DNA of 64,000 nucleotides from Bartonella bovis 91-4 (GTDB lineage: Bacteria > Pseudomonadota > Alphaproteobacteria > Rhizobiales > Rhizobiaceae). The notes beneath the pieces were generated by a model. That model did not search any database, was not told the DNA's origin, and was given only the letters and a program-made list of their open reading frames with translations. Numbering within the stretch: position 1 is the first letter of the stretch; the number at the start of each line of letters is the position of its first letter. The stretch covers positions 970,042 to 1,034,041 of the forward strand of contig NZ_CM001844.1 of assembly GCF_000384965.1 (NCBI RefSeq), in the 5' to 3' direction. Below are positions 42,532 to 53,539 of the stretch, piece by piece. The position numbers were made by a program, and so were the translations under genes.

Positions 42532-43893
42532 TCATGTTTTGTTTGTATTGGCCAGTAGTGATTGAACCATTTTCTTGTTTCTCTTTTTTTCTTTCTCATA
42601 TACTTCAGCGATTAATTGCATTAACAATGGCTTTAACGTTTGCATATCACTGATAATTTGTGTGTAACTTAAAGGTGCTGCAAAGCAAGCATGTTTAGCT
42701 GCATTGGCTTCTTCTCTAATCTTTGTTAGAGTCTTTAAAATATCTTTTGTATTATCTTGTATATACGATTTATTGCTAAAGGTGGCTGTTAATAACGGAT
42801 GCTTCTTTAAAAAAAAGTCGAAAGATTCTCTATCTGAGCGCTCTAATGAGCGCGTAAGTCCTTCGAATAAACAACTAAATGCTATATACAAAAGAGGTGT
42901 ATCCATGTCAGCATTTAATTTTTTCACTGAATAATATATACTAATAGGTTTTATATAACCTAATTTATTCAATTGACTTGCAATTTCTTCATCATAGCAA
43001 GATAATTTTTGTTTTTCATATTTTTCAGCTTTATTCGTGTCATTTATAAATAGGTCACATTGTTTTTCAGAATGCTTTGTTTCTTTTTTATTCTTGCTTT
43101 TTCTAATATCATTTTTTGAATAAACCTCAATCAGCTTGAATTTTTCAAATAATTCTTCAAAATATTGTTCAATACTTTCTTTATTATTATAAGAACGGGA
43201 ATCTAATTCCCTTTCAAGTATATCTCGTACAAATTGTTTCAGAAAATTATCAAGCGCAGAATTTTCTTCATATGGGGATAGAAAGACAAGCTTATCTTCC
43301 TCCTTGTCATAATAAATTCCAGTATGTTTAAAAAAAATTGGCTTAGAAATAAAACGCGTCACAGTGCTAATATTATAGTCTTGTGAAACATCCTCCAGCA
43401 GACGATTAAATAATAGATACGCAAATCTATTCACATTTAATGGGAAATAACGTGCTTTTTGTATAGCATCCCATGGCTTCACGCCTTTTCCTTTGTTTTG
43501 ACCTGAATGTTTTGTCTCTATCCAGTGATTAGCCTCTTTTCTATTAGAAACAATCACGCATTCTACAGAGCTTATTAGAACTTTACGGCTTGCACTATAC
43601 TTACTAAATTTTTTGGAAAGGCGTTCTGGAGCTAAATTCGGATTATCAAGAAATTTGAGTGCAATTAGCCGACGGTTACCTTCTACAACAATATACTTTT
43701 CTCTATCTTGCAATACTATAAATTTTTCACATGGAGATATCCCGTTTTCGGCAATATCTTCGGCTAATTCCAAAATTTGTTCTTTATTGCAGAGAAAATT
43801 TATAGCATCTTTTTCATTTGAGAATCTAGGAATTCTAGGATTTTCTGGATCAAATTCAAGTTTTTTCAAAGAAACTTTTGCGGTTTTTACCAT
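42532..43893 (-). CDS. ParB/sulfiredoxin-like domain protein with HEPN-like C-terminus
   Basis: A 453-residue protein. The N-terminal ParB-N domain (about 1-130) has VSLKKLEFDPENPRIP and the phosphate-binding EGNRR (71-75). In this family the fold can bind nucleotides or act as a nuclease. The middle is charged and helical. The C-terminal helical region ends with REEANAAKHA (R393, H401), reminiscent of HEPN RNase helices, though I would not insist on it. It starts at ATG 43893 behind GGAGGGG. It is upstream of and co-oriented with the DNA methylase (38-base gap), likely one operon. It lies beside the integrase, where phages carry cargo. Function unknown; a defence or antirestriction role is inferred. 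Confidence 0.7.
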   Translation of the reverse strand: MVKTAKVSLKKLEFDPENPRIPRFSNEKDAINFLCNKEQILELAEDIAENGISPCEKFIVLQDREKYIVVEGNRRLIALKFLDNPNLAPERLSKKFSKYSASRKVLISSVECVIVSNRKEANHWIETKHSGQNKGKGVKPWDAIQKARYFPLNVNRFAYLLFNRLLEDVSQDYNISTVTRFISKPIFFKHTGIYYDKEEDKLVFLSPYEENSALDNFLKQFVRDILERELDSRSYNNKESIEQYFEELFEKFKLIEVYSKNDIRKSKNKKETKHSEKQCDLFINDTNKAEKYEKQKLSCYDEEIASQLNKLGYIKPISIYYSVKKLNADMDTPLLYIAFSCLFEGLTRSLERSDRESFDFFLKKHPLLTATFSNKSYIQDNTKDILKTLTKIREEANAAKHACFAAPLSYTQIISDMQTLKPLLMQLIAEVYEKEKKRNKKMVQSLLANTNKT

Positions 43894-44116
43894 TACCCCT
43901 CCAGAAAGCACAAATATCGAATCATAAAACTAACATGATAAATTAATAAACATCCTATATTATTGTAAAATCCATTTATTATATATAAATAACACTTTTG
44001 AAAGCTTTCTTTGAAACTCTTTGACTTAAAGGAGAGCGATGTTGTGTAAACATTACTTAACTGTTTCTTCTCCTTTTAAATGAAGAAAAAGACTCATCAT
44101 TTGGAATCTCGTCAAA

Positions 44117-45268
44117 CTATTTTGACATAAATGCAGCCCACTGTTCTAAGAGAGCATGTCGTTGTTCTAAAAAATCTGTTCGCATGTAAGCTTTTGTTAC
44201 TGAACTGCCAACTGAGTGAGCAAGGACAGTTTCTGCAATCTCAAATGGTGTTGACGTTGTTTCTGCTATCCAGTCTCGCAAACTTGAGCGAAAACCATGA
44301 GGACGATACTTTAAACCACAAGAGGCCATATACTTTGACATACTTACATCAGAAATCGGAGTGCCTTTAAGACCGGAAAATAGAAAACCATTTTTTTCAA
44401 AGGGGAGAGATTTTTCAATCACTCTTAAAGCTTCACCACTTAATGGCACACGAAAGTCTGAAACTTTTCCTACAATACCCTTCATATTTTCTTTTGGTAT
44501 CGTCCATATATTTTTATCAATTTGCTCAAGGCGCAAATATCGCAAGGGATATGACCGTACCCCAGTCAAAATCAGTAATTTCAGTGCCAAATTTGAAAGA
44601 AGATCATCCTTTAAGTTTTGATAAAAAGCAGGAACTTCTCGCCATGGCATAGCAGGAATATTGGTTGATATAGCACGTGACTTTCCTAAAAGGGCTCGCG
44701 CTTTCATACAAGCTTGTAAATCAACATCTAAACCAAGAGCAGCAGCATATTTTAAGCAAATATTGATACGGTTAAGGGCTTTTTGTGCTGTATCTCCTTT
44801 TTTATGCCAAAGTGGAGCAAGAACATTGCGAATGACATTGGCTGTTAATTTTTCTATAGGAAGATTACCTATATGTGGAATGACGTGTAATTCTAGGGGA
44901 GAAAACCAACGACCGTTTTTACCTTCATTTTTTAACTCAGCTTTTTTACTTTCAAAAGCCGCTTGAGCAATTTCTTGAAAAACATTACTTTGCTGTTTTA
45001 AAATGCTTTGTTCTCTAAATACAATAGGATCATTGCCACTTTTAAGAATATCGCTATAATGTTTAACAAGCTCGCGTGCTTCTTTTAAAGAAATTTTGGT
45101 AACAGAACCAAGCCCCATTTCACGGCGTTTATTGCGGTATGTATAACGAAAAAACCAAGAGCGTGTATTGTCTTTTCGAACATTCAACCATAAACCTCCT
45201 CCATCACAATACTTACCCTGAGGAGAGACCTTTACAAACGATGCTGATAACCTATGAATTGCTCTCAC
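44117..45268 (-). CDS. int: Prophage tyrosine integrase (P4-like)
   Basis: A 383-residue tyrosine recombinase inserting and excising the prophage. N-terminal DUF4102 arm-binding domain at about 15-95 (QGKYCDGGGLWLNVRKDNTR). The catalytic set is visible: R238 in TGVRS, H324 and R327 in HGFR, H351 in AHSVG and Y361 in KAYMRT. It marks the right boundary of the prophage. It is preceded by four GTCCACCTTT-like repeats that may be arm-type Int sites. Confidence 0.93.
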   Translation of the reverse strand: MRAIHRLSASFVKVSPQGKYCDGGGLWLNVRKDNTRSWFFRYTYRNKRREMGLGSVTKISLKEARELVKHYSDILKSGNDPIVFREQSILKQQSNVFQEIAQAAFESKKAELKNEGKNGRWFSPLELHVIPHIGNLPIEKLTANVIRNVLAPLWHKKGDTAQKALNRINICLKYAAALGLDVDLQACMKARALLGKSRAISTNIPAMPWREVPAFYQNLKDDLLSNLALKLLILTGVRSYPLRYLRLEQIDKNIWTIPKENMKGIVGKVSDFRVPLSGEALRVIEKSLPFEKNGFLFSGLKGTPISDVSMSKYMASCGLKYRPHGFRSSLRDWIAETTSTPFEIAETVLAHSVGSSVTKAYMRTDFLEQRHALLEQWAAFMSK

Positions 45269-45283
45269 TTAATTCCCCTTCTC

Positions 45284-45341
45284 GTCCACCTTTTTACACG
45301 TTACCCGTCCACCTTTGTCGGTCCACCTTTTAGACCACCTT
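45284..45341. repeat. Four direct repeats GTCCACCTTT upstream of the integrase
   Basis: Copies at 45284-45293, 45307-45316, 45321-45330 (all GTCCACCTTT) and a variant GACCACCTT at 45333-45341. Spacings are 23, 14 and 12 bp. Their place just before int suggests arm-type Int or excisionase sites or autoregulation, and perhaps nearness to attP/att. Confidence 0.6.
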
Positions 45342-46015
45342 GAATTTTTGATATCAGATTTTTTATTTAATAATTAATTTTCTTACTGAATCATAAAAAG
45401 CTATATATAGCAACACGTCTTGGCACTATTTTATACAATTGGATTCTACTTGCTAAAACATGCTTCGCCCGCCGTCCGCACCATTATATAAAATCTTTTC
45501 TTATTTCAGTCTTATTGAAAATGATAAAAAATCGCTTTTTAAATTATCTTATGTAAAGAACTATAGCATTATCAATGCGGCACAGTAATTACTAAAATTG
45601 TAAATTAAGAGTCCTATGAAAACATCTTTTAGTTTTACCCTCTTGGGTAATTTACTAATAATGCTCCGCTAAACAGCTAAAACTGCCACCATGCAGCAAG
45701 TATAATACACCCAAAACTTAAAAAGGTAATTTCAAGTTCTACAATTTGAACATTTTTTCGTATTTAATGAAATTTTAAGATCTGTATAGATTTTTTAAGT
45801 AACTGATTTCACACATCTAAATTGAGCATAATAAATGCGTATCAGTCTTTTCTTATTTTCTCTTTGATCTTTTTTAAACATTGATAAATCCTTTTATAAA
45901 GAAGTATCAAAATTTTCACAAATATATCAGCAACTTCATAACTAAATAGATCAGAAAGCTTTATTAGAAAACTCTTCCAATAAGCACCTATAACAAAAGA
46001 ATCGTAAACTATTTA
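45342..46015. other. Intergenic region at the prophage-host border
   Basis: AT-rich and without a credible ORF. The right attachment site should be here, but I cannot identify a core because its partner lies outside the window. The G+C patch GCTTCGCCCGCCGTCCGCAC around 45467 stands out from the surrounding AT-rich DNA. Confidence 0.45.
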
Positions 46016-46288
46016 CTACTTAAAAACTACCCTACCTTCATCTATCTCTATGGTATCGTTTGCTTTTATTGCAAAATTATCCTTATTGGAAAAAGTAATA
46101 AAACAGCCCTTCGTACAAACTGTAATCACCTGGTCAGTATTTAGCGAAATATTCGAACGTGTACTTCCTTCAGCAATAATAAGCAACTGTACCGTTAAAT
46201 CATTATTTTTTACAGTTGCTGCAAAAACTTTCATAGAAAAAACACTTAACAGCATCACTGTAATAAAAATATAAAAATATTTTAACAC
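46016..46288 (-). CDS. Small secreted hypothetical protein
   Basis: A 90-residue protein with a clear signal peptide (MLKYFYIFITVMLLSVFSMK, cleavage after VFAA). The mature part of about 65 residues is beta-rich and includes two Cys (VCTKGCF). No family was recognised. It overlaps the 3' end of the MscS gene by 7 bases and is therefore its operon partner. Probably periplasmic. Confidence 0.65.
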   Translation of the reverse strand: MLKYFYIFITVMLLSVFSMKVFAATVKNNDLTVQLLIIAEGSTRSNISLNTDQVITVCTKGCFITFSNKDNFAIKANDTIEIDEGRVVFK

Positions 46289-48653
46289 TCCAAAATCCCT
46301 TCTTCAAAAAAACGTTTATAAAGCATAAAGCGAAGAGCATTATTTACCTTAGAAGTAGAGGTAATATTAGGTACATAAATAGCCAAGGTAAATGAAAAGT
46401 TTTGTTTATCAAATCCAGTAAAATTCACCTGCGGTGCAGGGTTTTTCAAAACCCCTTCTGTCGCAGAAGCGATTTCTAGCAACATTTTAACGACGTATTC
46501 TGGATCAACATTAGTTGAAACAGTCAAAGGTATATCAATTCGTCCCATTTTACTACGACGGGTCCAATTATTTACGTTGTTATTAATGAGATTTGAGTTA
46601 GGAATAATGATTGTCTGACGCTGAAATGTTTCGAGTTCAGTTGCACGCACACTAATACGTTTGACAATACCACGAACTGATCCTGATTCTACATAATCAC
46701 CTAATTTAAATGGCCGCCCGATTAAAATAATAAGCCCAGATACAAAATTTTGGACAATATTTTGCAAACCAAAACCAATACCAAGCGAAAGTCCCCCAGC
46801 AACAAGCGCCAAACTACTAAGATTAAAGCCTGCTGTTGATACTCCTAATAAAACCGACAAAGCAATACCCCCATAGCTTATGACTGTTTTAATAGAATTA
46901 CGTACACCCAGATCGAGTTCTCCACGCTCCATTACTGTGTTGTCTAACCAACCAATAAATAGACGAATAAGGAACAAACAAACAAAAAAAACAACTATTC
47001 CCATGACAATGGAAATCAAAGAAATAGATATATTTCCAATTTGAAAACCAGTCATTAATTGCCAAAACACTGTCCCTATCTCAGAATACGAAACCCCAAA
47101 CTGTCCAATAATTGGTACCGCACAAAATACAAACACGATTAAATTAAGAAGAATACTAACAACAATCCCCAATTGATCCATTGTTGTCTCCTCGAAATGA
47201 AACCATTTCATCAAGGTGTGACCAATTCGTGTTTTGATAAATTTCCCTTTAGATGCGATAGCACGTGTACTTTGTATTCCCAAGTACATCAAAATCAAAA
47301 ATGCACTACTGACAACAATTAGTTGCACAACGAAACGCACCAAACCAATATAACCTAAAAAATCCATCACAATAAGAAACAATCCCAATGCTAAGAGAGG
47401 AATACGTATATAAAGTGGCCAAGGTAGCGGTTTTATCTCTTTTTGAAAACGCCCACGTCTAAACTGCAAAGGTATAAATGAAATAATAAACAGCAAAACT
47501 CCTACGAGAAAAACAGCAATAAAGCTTTTAGCAATTGTCAAAGAAAGAGATGCTGAAACCACCCAATAAATACTATCAAAAATAGCATCAAGCGCTAAAA
47601 CTCCACCTAACAGAGTAAGCAAAACTATTAATTGATATGCTGCCGATGGTGCAATATTCAAAAGGCGGATAGGTGCCATTTTGGGTGATAAAAGAGCAAC
47701 TGCTATACGATTTATCAAAAAAACCATAATAATTTGATGCCCAATTGTATGAAATACTTCTGTAAGCTTTCCCAAAGTTAAACTAAAATAATTCAATAGG
47801 AAAAACGTCAAATAAATGCAAAGAACACATACAAATGAAGGTAAAAGAATTGAAATAAAAGCAACCAATAAACGCTGTAAATAAGGAACTTCGTCATTGC
47901 CTTTGATAACGCGACGTCTTACGTGCGCAATACTTCTGTGCGAAAGATAAGAAAGGCCTAAAACAATAACAAGTGGGATAAAAAAGGCAGAAAATAATTG
48001 TAATGACTTGAAATAATATACAAATTTCCACCAAGAATTAAACAACGAAATAAAATCAAATGAAGCTTCTTTGGTTTTTGTAATAATATCTTCAAGCATT
48101 GATATTGAAAATTCAAATTTGTATGTAAGCGCGCGTGTAAACAGTGCTCGAGATTGAGAAATAGCGCGTTCCGTCATCTTATTTGCAGTCAAAAATATCT
48201 CTTCAAACTGACATACTATACTATTAATTTTAGCCTTTTGCTCTACCAGACTAGAGTGCTCCTTACTCTGACTTTCTAAGTTTGTTTGATCATCTTGTAA
48301 CTCAGCCAACTGACTAAGAAGTATATTAATATTATTAAGAGGAGCACGTAAAACAAATGCTGCTTCTAAAGCACGCTTACTGATATCTTGTGCCTGCAAC
48401 CGCCATTCTTTTAAAACGTGCTCATCTTCTGATTCGCTTTCAAAGTTTTTTTGTAAAGATTCAATGTCTTGTTTCAGAGTCTCAAGAATTGGCTGTTGTT
48501 GGTGAACAATTTCTTCAACCAATTGTGAAGTTATTGATTGTCCATTTACTGCAGTTGAAGATGCTAAATTTCCCCATGAAAAAGCACTAAATAAAACACT
48601 AATCGTAATGATCGAGAAAAAAACGTATAATTTTTTTTAAAAAATGAATACAT
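46282..48653 (-). CDS. MscS-family mechanosensitive channel with N-terminal periplasmic domain; frameshifted near its start
   Basis: Large MscS/MscK-like channel releasing solutes on osmotic downshock. Coiled-coil periplasmic part, about ten membrane segments, then the MscS core (GIGFGLQNIVQNFVSGLIIL, then GRPFKLGDYVESGSVRGIVK). The long open frame starts only at an internal TTG (48522). Upstream, ATG 48653 with AGGG begins MYSFFKK, and the frame after the A8 tract (minus strand 48638-48631) encodes a hydrophobic signal sequence (YVFFSIITISVLFSAFS) leading into the long frame. One base of A-tract length must be added for these to join, so this copy is shifted by an indel, read by slippage, or phase-variable. 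Confidence 0.8.
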
Positions 48654-49249
48654 ATCCGCCCTAAAAATAAGTAAAAAGAGTAATTTCTTTTTAAATATGG
48701 CATAAGATAATATTTCCAACTCTTACTAAAATAATCCCAAAAGCTTTTCCTCATCTATGCTAATAAAGGAGGCTAATAGGCCAAAATCAATAAGATAAAA
48801 AATATTTTAGCATGTTTTTTCTTTTATATTGCAAAAAATTTTCTCTTTTTTACAATTTGTTTTTTTATTCAACTTGAGTATGTAGCTGATAGTAGCTTAG
48901 AAATGCGCGCGTACTTGATCAAAGCACGACATACTGATAATATAATCAGTAATTAATATTCTTCATATAAAAATAACTATAATCAATTAATTTCACGACG
49001 ATTACAAACAAAAATGTATAATAGCTTATACTCATTATGATTTACCTGTTGCAACTTTCCAAAACAGGCATTGAATATATCTTTATATCCTATAATTATT
49101 TCTCGTATAAGGTGTTATAGTCTTCAAAAATAATACTTTTTAAATTAATATGCTCCTTCCATTGCTTGAGCTGCAAAACTATCATTTTAATTTTACTTTA
49201 CGCGCTTAACTTTAATAATTCTTACAGTGTCTATTAGTTGGAATATATC
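48654..49249. other. Intergenic region between MscS-like gene and secDF
   Basis: AT-rich spacer between divergent genes. I see no ORF or RNA gene. It must hold the leftward promoter of the channel gene and the rightward promoter of secDF, but I could not pick convincing hexamers. Confidence 0.5.
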
Positions 49250-51751
49250 ATGCGTACACCTGGCTGGCTAATTATTCTTTATTGTCTTATCCTTTTAAGC
49301 GGCATTTACGTTGCATTACCTAATTTGTTTTCCCAAGAACAAATTAAAGATTCTAAATTCTTGCCTAATACCCATGTGACGCTTGGACTTGATCTCCAGG
49401 GAGGATCTTCTCTCTTACTCGAAGTTGACGTAAAAACATTAAAGCGTGACCAGTTACGCACAATTTTAGATAATGTACGCACAAAATTGCGTGAACAAAA
49501 AATTCGTACATCAAATATTCGTATCATCGAAGATGACATTATTATTGTTGTCTCCGATCCTACACAAAATCAAAAAGCCGTCACTGCTTTAGAAACATTG
49601 GTCATGCCGATACAAAATAGCTTTGGTACTACAACCAATGATATTGCTATTAACACTGAAAATGAGAATATCCGTGTAACATTAACTGAATCTGGTATTA
49701 AGGATCGTATTAAAAACACTGTCGAACAAAGCTTAGAAATCATTCGCCGCCGTATTGATCAGATAGGTGTAGCAGAACCTGCTATCCAAAAAGTGGGAAC
49801 TAATCGTATTATGGTTCAATTGCCTGGTCTTCAAGATCCGAAACAATTACGTGATCTTCTAGGAACAACCGCAAAAATGACCTTCCACCTTGTTCCTTCC
49901 AATGTAGATGTAAACACCCCACCTATAGGTGTTTCAATTCTTCCTGGATATACTGATGAAAATCAACATTATGCAATTTATGATCAAATTGCTTTGGATG
50001 GAAATGTATTAAAAGATGCACGTGCAGGTTTCGACCCACAAATGCCAGGACGTGCTATTATTTCATTCACCATGAATTCAATTGGCTCTAAAATATTTGC
50101 GGAAATAACACGCAAAAACATCAATCGCCCCTTTGCAATTGTTCTTGATAACAAAGTCTTAACCGCTCCTGTCATTAATGGCGTTATCCCCAATGGACAA
50201 GGTCAAATTACAGGAAACTTTGATATAAAAGAAGCATCAACCCTTGCTGCTCTACTCCGAGCTGGCTCTTTGCCCGCACCATTAATTGTTATTGAAGAAA
50301 GAACCGTCGGACCTGATCTTGGTGCAGACGCTATTAAAATGGGACTTTATACAGGAATTATAGGCTTTATTCTTGTAGCCATTTTCATGTTCCTTCTATA
50401 CGGTATTTGGGGCATTATCACTGATATAGCTTTAGCATTGCATACTATTTTAACTCTTGCAGCGTTAAGTCTTCTCGGTGCTACACTCACCCTACCAGGT
50501 ATTGCTGGTATTATTTTGGGTATTGGCATTGCTGTTGATGCTAATATTTTGATTAATGAACGTATTAAAGAAGAAAGCCGAAAAGGTGTCAGTGCTTTTG
50601 CCGCCTTAGATCGTGGATTTAAACAAGCTTTTGCAACCATTGTTGATGCCAATGTTACTGCGATTATTGCAACCATTTTACTCTTTTGGTTTGGTAACGG
50701 TCCTGTTCGCGGTTTTGCAATTACAATGTTGCTTGGAATTATTATCTCTATGTTCACTGATATCACTATGGTACGTATCATCATGGTGTGGGTTGTTCGT
50801 AAATGGAAAATAAAGACATTGCGTATTCAACCCTTTTTTGACTTTACCTTACACAATACAACTTTCCACTTTATGAAAGCCCGTTTTATAGGTATTGGTA
50901 TTTCAATTATTTTATCACTTTCTTCAATTTTTCTGTTCTTTAAACCTGGTTTAAATTTCGGTATTGATTTTATTGGGGGCAGCCAAATGAGTATAACAAC
51001 AAAGGTGCCAGCAAATTTGGCCACTTTGCGCTCAACGCTTTCCACTCTTAATATTGGTGAAGTAAAATTGCAAAATATTGACAATGAACGTACAGTTTTA
51101 ATTCGTATCCAGAAACAAAACGGTGATGAAATACAACAAACCATTGCTATGGATAAGGTTAAGGAAGCCATACAGAATATCTACCCAGATGCTATATTTG
51201 ATCAAATAGAAATTGTTGGCCCTAAAATTTCAGAGGAATTTGTCACAGCTAGTGTTATTGCTGTTATCCTAGCAGCAATTGCTATGTCGCTCTATATTTG
51301 GTGGCGTTTTGAATGGTTTTTTGCAGTTGGAGCAATTGTTACACTTATTCTTGACATCACAAAAATGATTGGTCTTTTTGCTTTATTTCAATTTGATTTT
51401 AATTTAACCGCTATTGCCGCTCTTTTAACGATTGTTGGTTATTCGATTAACGATAAAGTAGTTGTCTATGATCGAATGCGTGAAAATATGCGTCTTTATA
51501 AAAAAATGCCGATGTATCAATTGATTGACCTCTCAATTAACCAAGTTTTTACACGCTGTATCTTCACATCAACCACTACAATATTAGCTATGCTGCCTAT
51601 GGCATTGTGGGGTGGAAGTGCTGTTTATAATTTTGCATTGCCTATGGTCTTTGGAATTATTATTGCGACATTATCTTCTATCTTTATTGCAGCACCTATT
51701 TTATTATTGTTAAGTAATTTGGGTATAAGCAAAATAAAAGAGAACGTATAA
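49250..51751 (+). CDS. secDF: Fused SecD-SecF protein translocase subunit
   Basis: Inner-membrane partner of SecYEG that uses proton-motive force to help pull proteins across. SecD part: first TM (LIILYCLILLSGIYVALPN) and conserved LGLDLQGGSSLLLEV; RND domain GIAGIILGIGIAVDANILIN. SecF part: FGIDFIGGSQMSI, then ALLTIVGYSINDKVVVYDRM. About 833 residues, normal for the fused form of rhizobia. ATG 49250 is preferred over TTG 49238. All motifs are intact; it is transcribed alone. Confidence 0.95.
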   Translation: MRTPGWLIILYCLILLSGIYVALPNLFSQEQIKDSKFLPNTHVTLGLDLQGGSSLLLEVDVKTLKRDQLRTILDNVRTKLREQKIRTSNIRIIEDDIIIVVSDPTQNQKAVTALETLVMPIQNSFGTTTNDIAINTENENIRVTLTESGIKDRIKNTVEQSLEIIRRRIDQIGVAEPAIQKVGTNRIMVQLPGLQDPKQLRDLLGTTAKMTFHLVPSNVDVNTPPIGVSILPGYTDENQHYAIYDQIALDGNVLKDARAGFDPQMPGRAIISFTMNSIGSKIFAEITRKNINRPFAIVLDNKVLTAPVINGVIPNGQGQITGNFDIKEASTLAALLRAGSLPAPLIVIEERTVGPDLGADAIKMGLYTGIIGFILVAIFMFLLYGIWGIITDIALALHTILTLAALSLLGATLTLPGIAGIILGIGIAVDANILINERIKEESRKGVSAFAALDRGFKQAFATIVDANVTAIIATILLFWFGNGPVRGFAITMLLGIIISMFTDITMVRIIMVWVVRKWKIKTLRIQPFFDFTLHNTTFHFMKARFIGIGISIILSLSSIFLFFKPGLNFGIDFIGGSQMSITTKVPANLATLRSTLSTLNIGEVKLQNIDNERTVLIRIQKQNGDEIQQTIAMDKVKEAIQNIYPDAIFDQIEIVGPKISEEFVTASVIAVILAAIAMSLYIWWRFEWFFAVGAIVTLILDITKMIGLFALFQFDFNLTAIAALLTIVGYSINDKVVVYDRMRENMRLYKKMPMYQLIDLSINQVFTRCIFTSTTTILAMLPMALWGGSAVYNFALPMVFGIIIATLSSIFIAAPILLLLSNLGISKIKENV

Positions 51752-52585
51752 ATCATACAATTCTATAAATAACAAACTAAAACAAAATGGTGCATCAATT
51801 TATATGGCGTATCATTTTTCTCTTTTTATTTTCACACAATGGTTGATTTAAGATTTAGGGCATTATTAGTCTACCCCTCTTAACAGTCATTGCACTACGC
51901 AAGAATCCTTATCATTGCGCAAATGTCTTTTGTATTTTCTTTTTTATCTCTGCAAGCATATTATTTATTTTAGTAAAGAGAATCTTGTCAACTTTCTACC
52001 GCTTTTAGAGACATGATTAATGATCATGCTAAGCAAATTTATTATTGCTTTTTTCATTATTAAATATGCAAATAATTCTCAATATTAATGGAAATTCTAA
52101 TCTAAAATTTGTATTTACTATTTTTAAAAATCAATCACGTTGTGATGAGTGCTTACAGTTATATTTGCAAATACGTTGCGTTTTTCCTTAATAAAAAAGA
52201 TAAACTTGTAATTGTAGTGGAAAATTAATGTATTTTGTCAATAAAATAATAGCAGATAAAATCAAAACGATTAGCAGCAAATACCATAAAGCAAAAAATT
52301 ATTGATGCAACCAATTCTAAAAAGACAATCAAAGATGTTATTTTACTATCGAAGTAGAATAGTGCATAACCAATATACTCAACCTTAAAGCTTATGCACT
52401 ACTTAAAACAAAAACAGCCTATTTTACTAATTGATGTGTAGCCATTGTAATGATAATGACAAAAAGCACTTGATATATATTATGGAAAATGTAGCGAGAT
52501 AGCAATTTTGCAATCGAGATGAGTAAAGTCATAAAATTAAATTTATAAAAACTATGAATAAAAACCCACAAATGGATAAAGAAGT
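51752..52585. other. Intergenic region after secDF
   Basis: A spacer of more than 800 bases, AT-rich, with many stops in all frames. I see no RNA gene or clear remnant of a gene. Confidence 0.5.
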
Positions 52586-53539
52586 GTGAAATTAAAAAAA
52601 TTTATATGGCCATTTATCGGCATCCTAACAATGCTGATATCGATCCGCATTCTTTATATAAAGCTATCAACTATTTTTCTTGTTGATGTCCTGGATCGTT
52701 TAGTCGATTTAAAGATGCATCAGTGGTTACTGGCCTTTTTTTGCTCACTTGTCGCTTACGCAGCTCTTGCTGGATATGACCGAATTGCCTTACAACATCT
52801 TGGTCGTAAAATTTCTTGGGTATTCATCGCTATTTGTTCATTTACCACTTATGCACTTTCACATAATATCGGCGCTTCAGTTTTTTCTGGTGCTGTTGTT
52901 CGCTATCGTGCTTATAAAATGAAAGGACTAAGTGGAACAGAAGTCGCAATATTAGTTGGCTTTTGTTCCTTTACTTTTGCAATTGGAACAATTCTGCTCT
53001 TCGGCGTCGTTTTAATTCTGCAGCCTGAAATTATTACACTTATTTACGAAGATCTTCCCGTATGGCTCGGTACAATAATTGGCGTAATTTTACTTGCCTT
53101 TATAGCGTTATACACTTTCGGCAGCTGGTTTCAGTTAAAGCCTTTACACATAAGCAAAAAAATTCAACTTTCTTATCCTCAGCTTAAAATTGTCATCCAA
53201 CAGCTTCTAATTAGCCCATTAGAACTTTTAGGAGCGGCGGGAATTATATATGCTGTACTGCCTCATAATGCTGATATTTGTTTTATTTCTGTGCTCGGCG
53301 TTTTCCTTGCATCTTTTACCATTACCCTGCTTTCCAATGCCCCCGCAGGAGGAGTAGGTGTACTTGAAGCTTTATTCATGGCAGGTATGCCTCAAATAGA
53401 TCCTACTAACGTTATTGCAGCACTTATTGTATTTAGAATGTTCTATTTGATTATACCACTTATCATTTCACTGTTCTTTGTAGCAATTTTTGAGATTCAC
53501 CAATATCGGAAACGAATGCAGCATATTTCGCCTGAATAA
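52586..53539 (+). CDS. LPG-synthase-like (UPF0104) membrane protein
   Basis: A 317-residue protein with eight or so membrane segments. It belongs to the lysylphosphatidylglycerol-synthase TM-region family (UPF0104), with YALSHNIGASVFSGAVVRYR and SNAPAGGVGVLEALFMAG as typical motifs. It has only the flippase-type TM part of MprF and no aminoacyl-transfer domain. GTG 52586 is the start, with a weak AAGAAG site. A role in lipid flipping or envelope maintenance is known only by analogy. Confidence 0.85.
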   Translation: MKLKKFIWPFIGILTMLISIRILYIKLSTIFLVDVLDRLVDLKMHQWLLAFFCSLVAYAALAGYDRIALQHLGRKISWVFIAICSFTTYALSHNIGASVFSGAVVRYRAYKMKGLSGTEVAILVGFCSFTFAIGTILLFGVVLILQPEIITLIYEDLPVWLGTIIGVILLAFIALYTFGSWFQLKPLHISKKIQLSYPQLKIVIQQLLISPLELLGAAGIIYAVLPHNADICFISVLGVFLASFTITLLSNAPAGGVGVLEALFMAGMPQIDPTNVIAALIVFRMFYLIIPLIISLFFVAIFEIHQYRKRMQHISPE

